This document shows, piece after piece, positions 19,000-29,490 of a stretch of DNA of 64,000 bases. A program made the position numbers and the translations under genes. This DNA comes from Pseudomonas mucidolens (GTDB lineage: Bacteria > Pseudomonadota > Gammaproteobacteria > Pseudomonadales > Pseudomonadaceae), in the NCBI RefSeq assembly GCF_900106045.1, contig NZ_LT629802.1, positions 1,116,001-1,180,000 on the forward strand, read 5' to 3'. How positions within the stretch are numbered: position 1 is the first letter of the stretch; the number at the start of each line of letters is the position of its first letter. The notes beneath the pieces are model-generated. The model was not told the origin of the DNA, searched no databases, and saw only the letters and a list, made by a program, of their open reading frames with translations.

Positions 19000-19320
19000 A
19001 TGCCTTGGAAGCTCGCATCATTCGGTACTTTGTTGGCAGCAGCTCTTTTGACTGGCTGCAGCACCCCGAGTACCTCTGAGCCCGCCAAAGGCGCGGCTGT
19101 GGCTGAAGCTGCCTATACGCGTTGTGAGTCGTCGGCTGCGCAGTTCGCAGTCGGCCAGAAAGCCTCGCCTCAATTGCTGGAACAGGCCCGCACTCGAGCG
19201 GGGGCGCAGAATGCACGGATTCTCAAGCCCAATGACATGATTACCCTGGAATACCGTTCTGATCGCCTGAATCTCAACACCGATACCAATCTGGTCATCA
19301 CGCGCGTTAACTGCGGCTGA
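19000..19320 (+). CDS. I78-family peptidase inhibitor lipoprotein
   Basis: A 106-residue protein with a lipobox LTGC (Cys at residue 20), so it is a predicted lipoprotein. The mature part has the I78 inhibitor pattern: one Cys, FAVGQ, AARTRAGA-like segment (RTRAGAQNARIL), then LEYRSDRLN and a terminal Cys-Gly, which may form a disulfide. The family inhibits serine peptidases. AAAGGAGG precedes the start. It is followed by a strong terminator at 19347-19377. Confidence 0.8.
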   Translation: MPWKLASFGTLLAAALLTGCSTPSTSEPAKGAAVAEAAYTRCESSAAQFAVGQKASPQLLEQARTRAGAQNARILKPNDMITLEYRSDRLNLNTDTNLVITRVNCG

Positions 19321-19346
19321 TTGCCCAGCGCTTTTGTTTCTCCCAT

Positions 19347-19377
19347 AAAAAACCCCGTCGCATGGACGGGGTTTTTT
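19347..19377. terminator. Bidirectional rho-independent terminator
   Basis: AAAAAACCCCGTC, GCATG loop, GACGGGGTTTTTT: a seven-pair GC stem (19353-19359 with 19365-19371) flanked by A and T runs. It can end both the I78 gene and the convergent cold-shock gene. Confidence 0.9.
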
Positions 19378-19391
19378 GATTGGCGCAGAAA

Positions 19392-19603
19392 TTACTCTGG
19401 GCGAACCTGTGCAGCTTGCATACCCTTTTGGCCTTTCTCAGCCACGAAGGAAACGGTCTGGCCTTCTTTCAGGCTTTTGAAACCGTCGCTTTCGATAGCT
19501 TTGAAGTGTACGAACAGGTCGTCACCGCCACCTTGAGGAGTGATGAAGCCGAAGCCTTTTCATCGTTGAACCATTTAACGGTGCCGGTTTGGCGATTAGA
19601 CAT
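19392..19603 (-). pseudogene. cspA: Cold-shock protein gene with one-base frameshift
   Basis: From the ATG at 19603 the minus strand reads [16 protein letters not shown] and then leaves the CspA frame. Adding one base in the CC run at 19555-19556 restores the full family sequence: GFGFITP, then DLFVHFKAI (the RNP1/RNP2 RNA-binding motifs), ending in QAAQVRPE with TAA at 19392. The repaired length is exactly 70 residues plus stop (213 bases against 212 present). As it stands the frame ends after about 44 residues. Either a sequencing error in a short C run or a real loss. Confidence 0.85.
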
Positions 19604-19757
19604 GGTGTATCTCCAAGAAACATATATTTTCAGTGTACTGTGCTGCTCAGGCCAACTGGGCACACTGGGCTATCATAGTCGAAATGTTCGGCTTGGGAGC
19701 CCCCCCAAGGCACTGTTTGCTAATCAATCGCGTTGCGTTGAACACCTTTTTTTGCTG

Positions 19758-19780
19758 AAAGCCCCGGTTTACGGGGCTTT
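19758..19780. terminator. Hairpin between csp and secreted-protein genes
   Basis: AAAGCCCCG (19758-19766), GTTTA loop, CGGGGCTTT (19772-19780). Nine perfect pairs. It is downstream of the minus-strand gene at 19892-20206 and may end its transcript; the T tail is short. Confidence 0.5.
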
Positions 19781-19891
19781 CATGCGAAATATCCGTTGAT
19801 AAAAAAAGCCGTAAAAGCTACGTAATTTGTGAGAAATAGCAGTTTTCAGGCTGTTTTTCCGTCAAAACACGGGTCCGAACGGTGGCCGATC

Positions 19892-20206
19892 TTACTTTTT
19901 CTTCACGACCTTGCAGGATGAAATAGCCGCCACTGCTTTGTTTTTAAGCTCCGCGCTGGCGTTCTGGTTGGTCATGAGTTCCTTGATTTCCGCAGAGCTC
20001 AATTCGGCATTGATCTTGTCCGCGCCGCATTCGCAATGGGTTTTGGCCGTTTTGGCGTCCACGTTCTGGCTGGCGGCGGCGCTGCAATCGCTGACAAAGC
20101 TGTCACGGGCGCCGGCGGGCCAGTTCGAAGGGGCCGCAGCCTGGGCGCCGAGGGACAGGAAGGTGAGGGAGGCGGCGAGAGCGAGGGTCGAGGTAAAACG
20201 CATCAT
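19892..20206 (-). CDS. Small secreted protein, unknown function
   Basis: A 104-residue protein with a clear signal peptide (cut after AQAAA, near residue 25). The mature part has four Cys (one in DCSAAA, CxC in HCECGADK, and one in SSCKVV) that could make two disulfides, and a lysine-rich end VVKKK. Helical segments AELSSAEIKELM and AELKNKAVAAI suggest a compact helical periplasmic protein. No family recognised. Two adjacent ATG codons (20206 and 20203) can start it; AGGAG lies about six bases upstream. Confidence 0.7.
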   Translation of the reverse strand: MMRFTSTLALAASLTFLSLGAQAAAPSNWPAGARDSFVSDCSAAASQNVDAKTAKTHCECGADKINAELSSAEIKELMTNQNASAELKNKAVAAISSCKVVKKK

Positions 20207-20461
20207 GGGTGCTCCTTTAAAGTCGAGGGCGAACGGCGATTCTCAGTGGGTTTGAGGGCACGCGTACAGCTCAAGTTCACTTTTGCCTCTATAAAGAGTG
20301 GATTTTGTGGTTGCAGGTGAGCGTGTCGGCGCGATGACCGTTCATCTGTGCTAGCATCTCCCGCTTGGCTCTTTTGCGGTGTGCCGTTTGCCACCTCGCC
20401 ATGTTTTCCTTTTTGTTTAACTCCAGTCACTCTGGTTCGATTATCGGTTGGCCGAAAGGTC

Positions 20462-20556
20462 CCTGCCGCTGTAAGGCAGGCGTTCATCATTGAACGGCCT
20501 GGTGTTGGATCTTGTACTGGCTCATCCCAACCCACGTGACCTTTGGTAGGGGTCAC
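20462..20556 (+). other. Structured leader of thrS
   Basis: Three stem-loops stand just ahead of thrS: CCTGCC/GGCAGG (20462-20480), CGTTCA/TGAACG (20481-20496) and GTGACC/GGTCAC (20536-20556). The last ends four bases before the purine-rich ribosome site. The upstream stretch 20207-20461 holds no gene. By analogy with E. coli thrS, whose leader mimics tRNA-Thr, this may be a feedback operator. No terminator is formed. Confidence 0.45.
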
Positions 20557-20575
20557 CACTAGGAGAGGAGGCGCC

Positions 20576-22498
20576 ATGCCAACTATTACTCTTCCCGACG
20601 GCAGTCAACGTTCATTCGATCATGCGGTTTCCGTAGCCGATGTCGCCGCATCCATTGGTGCCGGCCTGGCCAAAGCCACCGTGGCTGGCAAGGTCAACGG
20701 CAAGCTGGTTGACGCCAGCGACCTGATCACCAGCGATGCCAGCCTGCAAATCATCACGCCCAAGGATCAAGAGGGGCTGGAGATCATTCGCCACTCTTGC
20801 GCGCACCTGATTGGTCACGCCGTCAAACAGTTGTACCCGACGGCGAAGATGGTTATCGGACCGGTCATCGAAGAAGGTTTTTATTACGACATCGCCTACG
20901 AACGTCCTTTCACACCGGACGACCTGGCGGCGATCGAAGCGCGCATGCATGCGCTGATCGAGAAAGATTATGACGTCATCAAGAAAGTCACTCCGCGCGC
21001 CGAAGTGATCGACGTGTTTAGCGCCCGTGGTGAAGACTACAAGCTGCGTCTGGTGGAAGACATGCCAGATGAGCAGGCCATGGGGCTGTACTACCACGAA
21101 GAATACGTCGACATGTGCCGTGGCCCGCACGTGCCGAATACGCGTTTCCTCAAGTCGTTCAAGCTGACCAAGCTGTCCGGTGCCTACTGGCGCGGTGACG
21201 CCAAGAACGAGCAATTGCAACGGATCTACGGTACTGCCTGGGCTGACAAGAAGCAGTTGGCCGCCTATATCCAGCGTATCGAAGAAGCCGAAAAGCGTGA
21301 TCACCGCAAAATCGGCAAGCGCCTGAACCTGTTCCACCTCCAGGAAGAAGCGCCGGGCATGGTGTTCTGGCACCCGAACGGCTGGACTCTGTACCAGGTG
21401 CTCGAGCAGTACATGCGCAAGGTTCAGCGCGAGAACGGTTACCTGGAGATCAAGACTCCGCAGGTGGTTGATCGCAGCTTGTGGGAGAAATCCGGGCATT
21501 GGGCCAACTACGCCGACAACATGTTCACCACGCAGTCGGAAAACCGCGACTACGCCATCAAGCCGATGAACTGCCCTTGCCACGTGCAGGTGTTCAATCA
21601 GGGCCTGAAGAGCTATCGCGAGCTGCCGATGCGTCTGGCCGAGTTCGGTGCCTGCCACCGTAACGAGCCATCGGGTGCTCTCCACGGCATCATGCGTGTA
21701 CGTGGTTTCACCCAGGACGACGCTCATATCTTCTGCACTGAAGAGCAGATGCAGGCCGAATCCGCCGCTTTCATCAAGCTGACCATGGATGTTTATCGCG
21801 ATTTCGGCTTTACCGAAGTCGAGATGAAACTGTCCACTCGTCCGGAAAAACGCGTTGGCTCCGACGAATTGTGGGATCGCGCCGAGGCTGCACTGGCCGC
21901 TGCGCTGGACAGCGCGGGCCTTGCATACGATCTGCAGCCGGGGGAGGGTGCGTTCTACGGGCCGAAGATCGAGTTCTCGCTCAAAGATTGCCTTGGTCGC
22001 GTCTGGCAGTGTGGTACCCTGCAGCTCGATTTTAACCTGCCGATCCGTCTGGGAGCCGAATACGTCTCCGAAGACAACAGCCGTAAACACCCGGTTATGC
22101 TGCACCGGGCGATCCTCGGTTCGTTCGAACGGTTTGTCGGAATCCTGATCGAGCACTACGAGGGCGCGTTCCCTGCGTGGCTGGCTCCGACCCAGGCAGT
22201 GATCATGAACATCACTGATAAACAGGCGGATTTTGCCGCTGAAGTTGAAAAAACTCTCAATGAAAGCGGATTTCGTGCCAAGTCCGACTTGAGAAATGAA
22301 AAGATCGGCTTTAAAATCCGCGAGCATACTTTGCTCAAGGTTCCCTATCTCTTGGTTATCGGAGATCGGGAAGTCGAGATGCAGACTGTCGCTGTGCGTA
22401 CTCGTGAAGGTGCTGACCTGGGCTCGATGCCCGTCGCCCAGTTCGCTGAGTTTCTCGCGCAAGCGGTTTCCCGGCGTGGTCGCCCAGATTCGGAGTAA
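20576..22498 (+). CDS. thrS: Threonyl-tRNA synthetase
   Basis: A 640-residue class II synthetase that charges tRNA-Thr. It has a TGS domain ([11 protein letters not shown] onward, to about 60), then the editing domain with [15 protein letters not shown] and a later MCRGPHVP, the catalytic core with NCPCHVQVF (zinc-site Cys) and [18 protein letters not shown], and a C-terminal anticodon-binding domain. ATG 20576 follows an AGGAGAGGAGG ribosome site. First gene of the thrS-infC-rpmI-rplT-pheST-ihfA block. Confidence 0.97.
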   Translation: MPTITLPDGSQRSFDHAVSVADVAASIGAGLAKATVAGKVNGKLVDASDLITSDASLQIITPKDQEGLEIIRHSCAHLIGHAVKQLYPTAKMVIGPVIEEGFYYDIAYERPFTPDDLAAIEARMHALIEKDYDVIKKVTPRAEVIDVFSARGEDYKLRLVEDMPDEQAMGLYYHEEYVDMCRGPHVPNTRFLKSFKLTKLSGAYWRGDAKNEQLQRIYGTAWADKKQLAAYIQRIEEAEKRDHRKIGKRLNLFHLQEEAPGMVFWHPNGWTLYQVLEQYMRKVQRENGYLEIKTPQVVDRSLWEKSGHWANYADNMFTTQSENRDYAIKPMNCPCHVQVFNQGLKSYRELPMRLAEFGACHRNEPSGALHGIMRVRGFTQDDAHIFCTEEQMQAESAAFIKLTMDVYRDFGFTEVEMKLSTRPEKRVGSDELWDRAEAALAAALDSAGLAYDLQPGEGAFYGPKIEFSLKDCLGRVWQCGTLQLDFNLPIRLGAEYVSEDNSRKHPVMLHRAILGSFERFVGILIEHYEGAFPAWLAPTQAVIMNITDKQADFAAEVEKTLNESGFRAKSDLRNEKIGFKIREHTLLKVPYLLVIGDREVEMQTVAVRTREGADLGSMPVAQFAEFLAQAVSRRGRPDSE

Positions 22499-22503
22499 TT
22501 ACT

Positions 22504-23049
22504 ATTAAGCGTGAAATGAGACAAGATAAACGAGCTGCACCGAAAGCCCCGATCAACGAGAATATCTCGGCACGTGAGGTTCGGTTAATTGGGGCTGAAG
22601 GCGAGCAGCTTGGGATTGTGTCAATTGAAGACGCGCTTCTTAAGGCTGAAGAAGCCAAGCTCGATTTGGTGGAGATTTCCGCCGATGCTGTACCTCCTGT
22701 CTGCAAGCTGATGGACTACGGCAAATCGATCTTCGAGAAGAAGAAGCAGGTTGCCGCAGCGAAGAAAAACCAGAAGCAGATCCAGGTTAAAGAAATCAAG
22801 TTTCGTCCAGGGACGGAGGAAGGGGATTACCAGGTAAAACTGCGCAACCTGGTACGTTTCCTGAGTGATGGGGACAGGGCCAAGGTATCCTTGCGATTCC
22901 GCGGCCGTGAGATGGCCCACCAGGAGCTGGGGATGGAACTCCTCAAGCGGGTTGAAGCTGACCTGCTCGAGTACGGTTCGGTCGAACAGCATCCTAAGAT
23001 GGAAGGACGCCAGCTGATCATGGTCATCGCCCCGAAAAAGAAGAAGTAA
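22504..23049 (+). CDS. infC: Translation initiation factor IF-3, ATT start
   Basis: IF-3 binds the 30S subunit and checks start-codon pairing. The recognisable body runs from [17 protein letters not shown] to VIAPKKKK. Family members begin a few residues earlier than the first ATG (22516) with a rare AUU start. In-frame ATT codons stand at 22504 and 22498. ATT 22504 is chosen as GGAG (22492-22495) is then eight bases ahead; ATT 22498 overlaps the thrS stop and is too close. The rare start is the basis of IF-3 autoregulation in E. coli. Confidence 0.9.
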   Translation: MKREMRQDKRAAPKAPINENISAREVRLIGAEGEQLGIVSIEDALLKAEEAKLDLVEISADAVPPVCKLMDYGKSIFEKKKQVAAAKKNQKQIQVKEIKFRPGTEEGDYQVKLRNLVRFLSDGDRAKVSLRFRGREMAHQELGMELLKRVEADLLEYGSVEQHPKMEGRQLIMVIAPKKKK

Positions 23050-23109
23050 TCAATAGGGCACGGCAGGCCTTCTGATTATGTTTATCAACTGAATGCGGAG
23101 TATCCGAAC

Positions 23110-23304
23110 ATGCCAAAGATGAAGACTAAAAGTGGTGCTGCTAAGCGGTTTCTGAAAACTGCTAACGGTATCAAGCACAAGCACGCTTTCAAGAGCCACA
23201 TCCTGACCAAAATGTCGACCAAGCGTAAGCGTCAACTGCGCGGTAGCAGCTTGCTGCATCCGTCTGACGTGGCAAAAGTCGAGCGCATGCTGCGCCTTCG
23301 TTAA
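23110..23304 (+). CDS. rpmI: 50S ribosomal protein L35
   Basis: A 64-residue, very basic protein of the large subunit, with the family pattern [14 protein letters not shown] and the end VERMLRLR. It lies 60 bases after infC and 29 before rplT, the conserved infC-rpmI-rplT order. Confidence 0.97.
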   Translation: MPKMKTKSGAAKRFLKTANGIKHKHAFKSHILTKMSTKRKRQLRGSSLLHPSDVAKVERMLRLR

Positions 23305-23333
23305 TTTTGGATCAAGAATAGAGGAAGTAACTC

Positions 23334-23690
23334 ATGGCTCGTGTAAAGCGTGGCGTCATTGCCCGTAAGCGTCACAAAAAAATTCTGAAACTTGCTAAAG
23401 GCTACTACGGCGCGCGTTCACGCGTATTCCGTGTTGCCAAGCAAGCGGTAATCAAGGCAGGCCAATACGCCTACCGTGACCGTCGTCAGAAAAAACGTCA
23501 GTTCCGCGCTCTGTGGATCGCTCGTATCAATGCTGGTGCTCGTGTTAACGGCCTGTCCTACAGCCGTTTCATCGCTGGCCTGAAAAAAGCGTCCATCGAG
23601 ATCGACCGTAAGGTTCTGGCTGATCTAGCAGTGAACGAAAAAGCGGCGTTTGCTGCGATTGTCGAGAAAGCTAAAGCCACCTTGGCTTAA
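23334..23690 (+). CDS. rplT: 50S ribosomal protein L20
   Basis: A 118-residue basic protein that binds 23S rRNA early in assembly. The start [16 protein letters not shown] and the interior [13 protein letters not shown] are family hallmarks. In enterobacteria it also represses the rpmI-rplT mRNA; no matching operator was worked out here. AGAGGAAG lies ahead of the start. Confidence 0.97.
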
Positions 23691-23747
23691 GTACCCCCGA
23701 CAGTCACCCTGGGTCACTTCCGTGGCCCAAGGTGTTAAACGTCATAA

Positions 23748-24816
<1,069 letters not shown>

Positions 24817-24842
24817 TCGTAACGGATCTTTAGGAGAGCAGG

Positions 24843-27221
24843 ATGAAATTCAGTGAACAATGGCTGCGTGGCTGGGTAAGCCCGCAGGTAGATCGCGACG
24901 AGCTGGTTGCTCGTCTGTCGATGGCCGGTCTTGAGGTCGATAGCGTTACGCCGGCCGCCGGTGTTTTCAGCGGCGTGGTGGTCGGCGAGGTGCTGAGCAC
25001 CGAGCAGCATCCCGATGCCGACAAATTGCGCGTTTGCCAGGTCAGCAATGGTGCGGAAACCTTTCAGGTCGTGTGCGGAGCGCCCAACGTGCGTCCGGGC
25101 CTGAAGATCCCGTTCGCCATGATCGGTGCCGAACTGCCGGGCGACTTCAAGATCAAGAAGGCCAAGCTGCGTGGCGTTGAGTCCAACGGCATGCTGTGCT
25201 CCCAGGCCGAACTGCAAGTCGGCGAGGGCAATGATGGCTTGATGGAGCTGCCGGCCGACGCGCCAGTGGGCCAGGACATCCGCGTTTACCTGGAACTGGA
25301 AGACGCCAGCATTGAGGTCGACCTGACCCCGAACCGTGGTGACTGCCTGTCCCTGGCTGGCTTGGCGCGTGAAGTCGGCGCGTTGTACAACGCCCCGGTT
25401 ACCCGACCAGTCGTTGCTCCCGTGCCGGCTGTGCACGACGAAGTGCGCCCGATCGACGTGCTGGCGCCAAACGCTTGCCCACGTTATCTGGGCCGTGTAA
25501 TTCGTAACGTCGACCTGTCCAAGCCAACCCCGCTGTGGATGGTTGAGCGCCTGCGCCGTGCCGACGTACGCAGCATCGACGCCGCCGTCGACATCACCAA
25601 CTACGTGATGCTGGAGCTGGGTCAACCGCTGCACGCTTTCGATCTCGCCGAAATCAACGGTGGCATCCGTGTGCGCATGGCCGAAGAAGGCGAGAAGCTG
25701 GTGCTGCTCGATGGTCAGGAAGTCAGCCTGCGCGCCGACACCCTGGTCATCGCCGACCACTCCCGCGCCCTGGCGATTGCCGGCGTGATGGGTGGCGAGT
25801 ACAGCGGCGTATCCGCGACCACTCGCGATGTGTTCCTTGAGAGTGCGTTCTTCGACCAGATCGCCATCGCTGGCAAGGCCCGTTCCTACGGCCTGCATAC
25901 CGATGCTTCGCACCGCTACGAGCGCGGTGTGGACTGGAACCTCGCCCGTGAAGCCATGGAGCGCGCCACTGGCCTGCTGCTGGAAATCACCGGCGGCGAA
26001 GCCGGTCCGGTCATTGAAACCGTCAGCGAACAGCACCTGCCGTCGATCGCACCGATCACTTTGCGTGCCCAACGGGTTGAGCAGATGCTCGGCCTGGTGA
26101 TCGAGAATGCTGAGATCGAGCGCCTGCTGTCGGCGTTGGGTCTTGGCGTCGCGGCAGATGGGGCAGGGCAGTGGCGTGTGGAAGTGCCAAGCCATCGCTT
26201 CGATATCAGCCTTGAAGTCGATCTGATCGAAGAGCTGGCGCGTCTATACGGCTACAATCGCTTGCCGGTTCGTTATCCGCAAGCCCGCTTGGCGCCGCAG
26301 GCCAAGGCCGAGGCCCGTGCCCATCTGCCGGAACTGCGTCGGCTGCTGGTCGCTCGCGGTTATCAGGAAGCGGTGACGTACAGCTTCATCGATCCGAAAC
26401 AGTTCGAGCTGTTCAATCCGGGTGTCGAGCCCTTGCTGTTGGCTAACCCGATTTCCAATGACATGGCGGCCATGCGTTCGTCGTTGTGGCCGGGCCTGGT
26501 CAAGGCGCTCAGCCACAACCTGAACCGTCAGCAGGATCGCGTACGCATGTTCGAAAGTGGACTGCGTTTTGTCGGACAATTGGAAGGCCTGAAGCAAGAG
26601 CCGATGTTGGCTGGCGTGGTCTGTGGCAGCCGTCTGCCGGAAGGTTGGGCACAAGGACGCGATGCGGTGGACTTCTTCGACGTCAAGGCTGACGTGGAAG
26701 CGGTGTTGGGCTTTGCGGGAGCGCTGGACGCATTCAGCTTTGTTCCTGGTAGCCACCCGGCGTTGCATCCAGGCCAGACGGCGCGCATTGAGCGCGAAGG
26801 GCGCCTGGTCGGTTTTGTCGGTGCCATTCACCCTGAATTGTCGAAAACCCTCGGTCTCGATCGTCCGGTCTTCGTTTTCGAGCTGGTACTGGCGGAAGTG
26901 GCGTCGGGCAAAATGCCGAAATTCAGCGAGTTGTCGCGTTTCCCTGAAGTACGACGCGACCTGGCGTTGATCGCCGATCGCGAAGTGGCAGCCAGTGCTG
27001 TGCTGGACGTAATCCGTGAAAATGCAGGGGAATGGCTGACGGACCTCAGGCTATTTGACGTCTATCAGGGTAAAGGCATTGATCCGCATAGAAAAAGCCT
27101 TGCAGTTGGCTTGACCTGGCAGCATCCATCGCGCACTCTTAATGACGATGAGGTGAATACCACGACACAAAACATCCTCACCTCGCTTGAACAAAGGTTA
27201 AACGCCACGTTAAGGAAGTGA
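24843..27221 (+). CDS. pheT: Phenylalanyl-tRNA synthetase, beta subunit
   Basis: A 792-residue subunit with the EMAP/tRNA-binding domain (about 40-150, with VCQVSNGAETFQVVCGAPNV split across it), B3/B4 editing domain, the B5 domain and a C-terminal ferredoxin-like anticodon domain (FSELSRFPEVRRDLALI). AGGAGAG precedes its ATG. It ends three bases before ihfA. Confidence 0.97.
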   Translation: MKFSEQWLRGWVSPQVDRDELVARLSMAGLEVDSVTPAAGVFSGVVVGEVLSTEQHPDADKLRVCQVSNGAETFQVVCGAPNVRPGLKIPFAMIGAELPGDFKIKKAKLRGVESNGMLCSQAELQVGEGNDGLMELPADAPVGQDIRVYLELEDASIEVDLTPNRGDCLSLAGLAREVGALYNAPVTRPVVAPVPAVHDEVRPIDVLAPNACPRYLGRVIRNVDLSKPTPLWMVERLRRADVRSIDAAVDITNYVMLELGQPLHAFDLAEINGGIRVRMAEEGEKLVLLDGQEVSLRADTLVIADHSRALAIAGVMGGEYSGVSATTRDVFLESAFFDQIAIAGKARSYGLHTDASHRYERGVDWNLAREAMERATGLLLEITGGEAGPVIETVSEQHLPSIAPITLRAQRVEQMLGLVIENAEIERLLSALGLGVAADGAGQWRVEVPSHRFDISLEVDLIEELARLYGYNRLPVRYPQARLAPQAKAEARAHLPELRRLLVARGYQEAVTYSFIDPKQFELFNPGVEPLLLANPISNDMAAMRSSLWPGLVKALSHNLNRQQDRVRMFESGLRFVGQLEGLKQEPMLAGVVCGSRLPEGWAQGRDAVDFFDVKADVEAVLGFAGALDAFSFVPGSHPALHPGQTARIEREGRLVGFVGAIHPELSKTLGLDRPVFVFELVLAEVASGKMPKFSELSRFPEVRRDLALIADREVAASAVLDVIRENAGEWLTDLRLFDVYQGKGIDPHRKSLAVGLTWQHPSRTLNDDEVNTTTQNILTSLEQRLNATLRK

Positions 27222-27224
27222 CGT

Positions 27225-27527
27225 ATGGGGGCTTTGACGAAAGCTGAGATGGCGGAACGTCTGTATGAAGAATTGGGCCTGAACAAGCGCGAGGCCAAGG
27301 AATTGGTCGAGCTGTTTTTTGAAGAAATCAGGCACGCTCTTGAAGACAACGAACAGGTCAAACTGTCCGGTTTCGGTAATTTTGACCTGCGGGACAAACG
27401 TCAGCGGCCGGGCCGCAATCCGAAAACGGGAGAAGAAATCCCGATCACGGCTCGCCGTGTGGTCACCTTTCGTCCAGGGCAGAAGTTGAAGGCCCGAGTT
27501 GAGGCTTATGCTGGAACCAAGTCATAA
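27225..27527 (+). CDS. ihfA: Integration host factor, alpha subunit
   Basis: A 100-residue DNA-bending protein of the HU/IHF family. Hallmarks are [28 protein letters not shown] and the DNA-intercalating loop [12 protein letters not shown]. It lies three bases after pheT, a fixed pairing in gammaproteobacteria, and its 3' end overlaps the MerR gene by 20 bases. Confidence 0.97.
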   Translation: MGALTKAEMAERLYEELGLNKREAKELVELFFEEIRHALEDNEQVKLSGFGNFDLRDKRQRPGRNPKTGEEIPITARRVVTFRPGQKLKARVEAYAGTKS

Positions 27528-27864
27528 CGACGAGCTACCCGTCATCCCAGGCAAGCGCTACTTCACCATCGGTGAAGTCAGCGAGCTATGTGCGGTAAAA
27601 CCGCACGTGCTGCGCTATTGGGAGCAGGAGTTTCCTCAACTCAACCCCGTAAAACGCACCGGGAACCGTCGGTATTATCAGCGCCAGGATGTGCTGATGA
27701 TCCGACAGATCCGTGCGTTGCTCTATGACCAGGGGTTCACCATCAGTGGTGCGCGCCAACGTATGTCGGGTGATGAAGCCAAAGACGACACCACCCAGTA
27801 CAAACAACTGATCCGCCAGATGATCTCCGAATTGGAAGATGTGCTGGTGGTTCTGAAAAAGTAA
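27508..27864 (+). CDS. MerR-family transcriptional regulator
   Basis: A 118-residue protein. The winged helix-turn-helix reads [24 protein letters not shown] (residues about 20-42), followed by the MerR wing with [26 protein letters not shown] and a C-terminal coiled coil. No metal-binding Cys is seen. ATG 27508 lies inside the ihfA end, so translation is coupled. The same gene follows ihfA in many Pseudomonas. Target unknown. Confidence 0.88.
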   Translation: MLEPSHNDELPVIPGKRYFTIGEVSELCAVKPHVLRYWEQEFPQLNPVKRTGNRRYYQRQDVLMIRQIRALLYDQGFTISGARQRMSGDEAKDDTTQYKQLIRQMISELEDVLVVLKK

Positions 27865-27954
27865 TTCAGGCTTTTAAAATACTTCCACATTTCAAAAGCT
27901 TGCGGTATATTCCTGATCGCTTCCTTGCGAAGCAAACCCAGTTTCACGCCTAGT

Positions 27955-28031
27955 CGGGGCGTAGCGCAGTCCGGTAGCGCACTAGCATGGGGTGCTAGGG
28001 GTCGAGTGTTCGAATCACTCCGTCCCGACCA
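27955..28031 (+). tRNA. tRNA-Pro (anticodon GGG)
   Basis: A 77-base tRNA. The acceptor CGGGGCG (27955-27961) pairs with CGTCCCG (28021-28027), then A and encoded CCA. The anticodon loop holds GGG. The T-loop TTCGAAT is intact. Confidence 0.96.
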
Positions 28032-28039
28032 TATAATTC

Positions 28040-28076
28040 AAAGGGTTGCGAGATTTTATCTCGCGACCCTTTTTTA
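28040..28076 (+). terminator. Rho-independent terminator after tRNA-Pro
   Basis: AAGGGTTGCGAGAT, TTT loop, ATCTCGCGACCCTT then T5: a 14-pair stem with one G-T pair. The following stretch 28077-28352 holds no gene that can be supported. Confidence 0.9.
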
Positions 28077-28352
28077 TTTAAGGCCGTTTTTACCCCTACA
28101 AAACGGTTGGCTCTCAGTAGAGTCCTCACTGCTTTCGTCCAGGCTGAATGAAGCATCAGCATGTTGGAAGCCGACGCTGAACTGACCTCGTTACCGAGAT
28201 GCCACTGACCCAGTCGGATTCCTCGCGAACAATTTCCTGTGCTGGATTCTGCCGATTGGAGTTGGGTCAGCCTTGCGTCGGTACGCAGATCAATTCGGCG
28301 TCGGCGCCAAAAGGGCGTTGAATGACCTTCAACTGCCGCTCCCTATAGCGCG

Positions 28353-29285
28353 TCAGACTACGTTGTGAAATCTGGGCAAAATGCACTCGGCAATCTCTTC
28401 AACCACCTCCGCAACGGGTCGTTCGCTGTGACGCAGATGCAGGCCAACATGCTGTACACCCGACTCACGCAACGCCTCCAGCTCCTCAATGAGCGCCATT
28501 CGCCCGCCGCGTCCACCGAAACGCAGCGGTTTCATTGGCGAATGCGGATTGGCTTCAAGGTCCAGATGCAGAAAACTGATATAGGGTTTGTCAGCCCCCA
28601 CCTCTCGCCAGAGCCCTACACGCCGACGATGCTCCTGAGGCGTTCCAGGGTAGGCGAGCCACCCATCCATGTGCTCTCCAATCCAGGTCGGTGATTGTTG
28701 GCCAAGTCCGGCAACCAGCAGGGGAAAGGGATCTTCACGCTGCGGTAATAGTTGGGCTCCCTCCGGCAGACGTCCAATGCCTTGGCTTTTCAGCAGTTCA
28801 ACGGTGTTACGAAAAAGCGCTCCCCGTTGGTCGTAGTCGACACCGAACAGCGGGTACTCCATCGGCCGATCGCCACTGGCCACCCCTAATAGCAGGCGGC
28901 CCTCGCTCAGTTCGTCGATGCTATTGGCAGCCTTGAGGGTCAACCACGGTTGTCGTAGCGGCAAGACTACCGCGGCAGTGCCAAGCATAATGTTTTGGGT
29001 GATGCCGGCCAGATAACCCAAGTAGGAAAAAATCTCGAAGACCTGTGCAGCATCTCCAAAACTCGGGTCATAGACCGGCACATCCCGCACCCACAGGGCT
29101 CGAAAACCGCTGTTGTCCGCCAATCGGGCCAGTTGGGCATGTTGTTTCAGATCGGGAGCGCCAAAAGGGCGCTTTTCCGCCATGCTCAAGCGTTGACCGG
29201 CAGTGGACCAATCATTGTCCAGCGGCAACTCCAGTCCGATGGAGAAGTTGTTAGGGCCGAGTAAACGTTGAAAATGTGAGTTCAT
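28353..29285 (-). CDS. LLM-class flavin-dependent oxidoreductase
   Basis: A 310-residue member of the bacterial luciferase-like (F420/FMN) family. Features: ALWVRDVPVYDPSFGDAAQ near residue 65, the strand motif LGTAAVVLPLRQPWLTLKA near 105, and SEGRLLLGVASGDRPMEY near 135. It would use reduced flavin to oxidise an unidentified substrate. ATG 29285 is supported by AGGAG seven bases ahead. It lies next to a PfpI-like protein gene and an old-yellow-enzyme gene. Confidence 0.85.
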   Translation of the reverse strand: MNSHFQRLLGPNNFSIGLELPLDNDWSTAGQRLSMAEKRPFGAPDLKQHAQLARLADNSGFRALWVRDVPVYDPSFGDAAQVFEIFSYLGYLAGITQNIMLGTAAVVLPLRQPWLTLKAANSIDELSEGRLLLGVASGDRPMEYPLFGVDYDQRGALFRNTVELLKSQGIGRLPEGAQLLPQREDPFPLLVAGLGQQSPTWIGEHMDGWLAYPGTPQEHRRRVGLWREVGADKPYISFLHLDLEANPHSPMKPLRFGGRGGRMALIEELEALRESGVQHVGLHLRHSERPVAEVVEEIAECILPRFHNVV

Positions 29286-29490
29286 CAGGTCTCCTGCGCC
29301 GTGCGTGATGCAGGGCGACTCCATAGGTGAATACCGACAGTATCTGCGGCTCCATCCCGGAGAAAAATGCATCAGGCAGCACAATAGTCTTGATTAAAAT
29401 TCACGATTAGAAAGCTTTCCTGTCTGGAGGAGGAAGAGGCAATCACCCTGCGCAATGTTTTGTCGGTGAAAAAGTGAGAGTTTGAATCGA

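Noticed and set aside
20612..22462. 616-codon minus-strand frame inside thrS
   Set aside because: Antisense shadow of thrS, no start signal and no domain.
27955..28031. tRNA-Pro as an integration site of a genomic island
   Set aside because: No repeated 3' end of the tRNA, no integrase and no clear composition change were found downstream.
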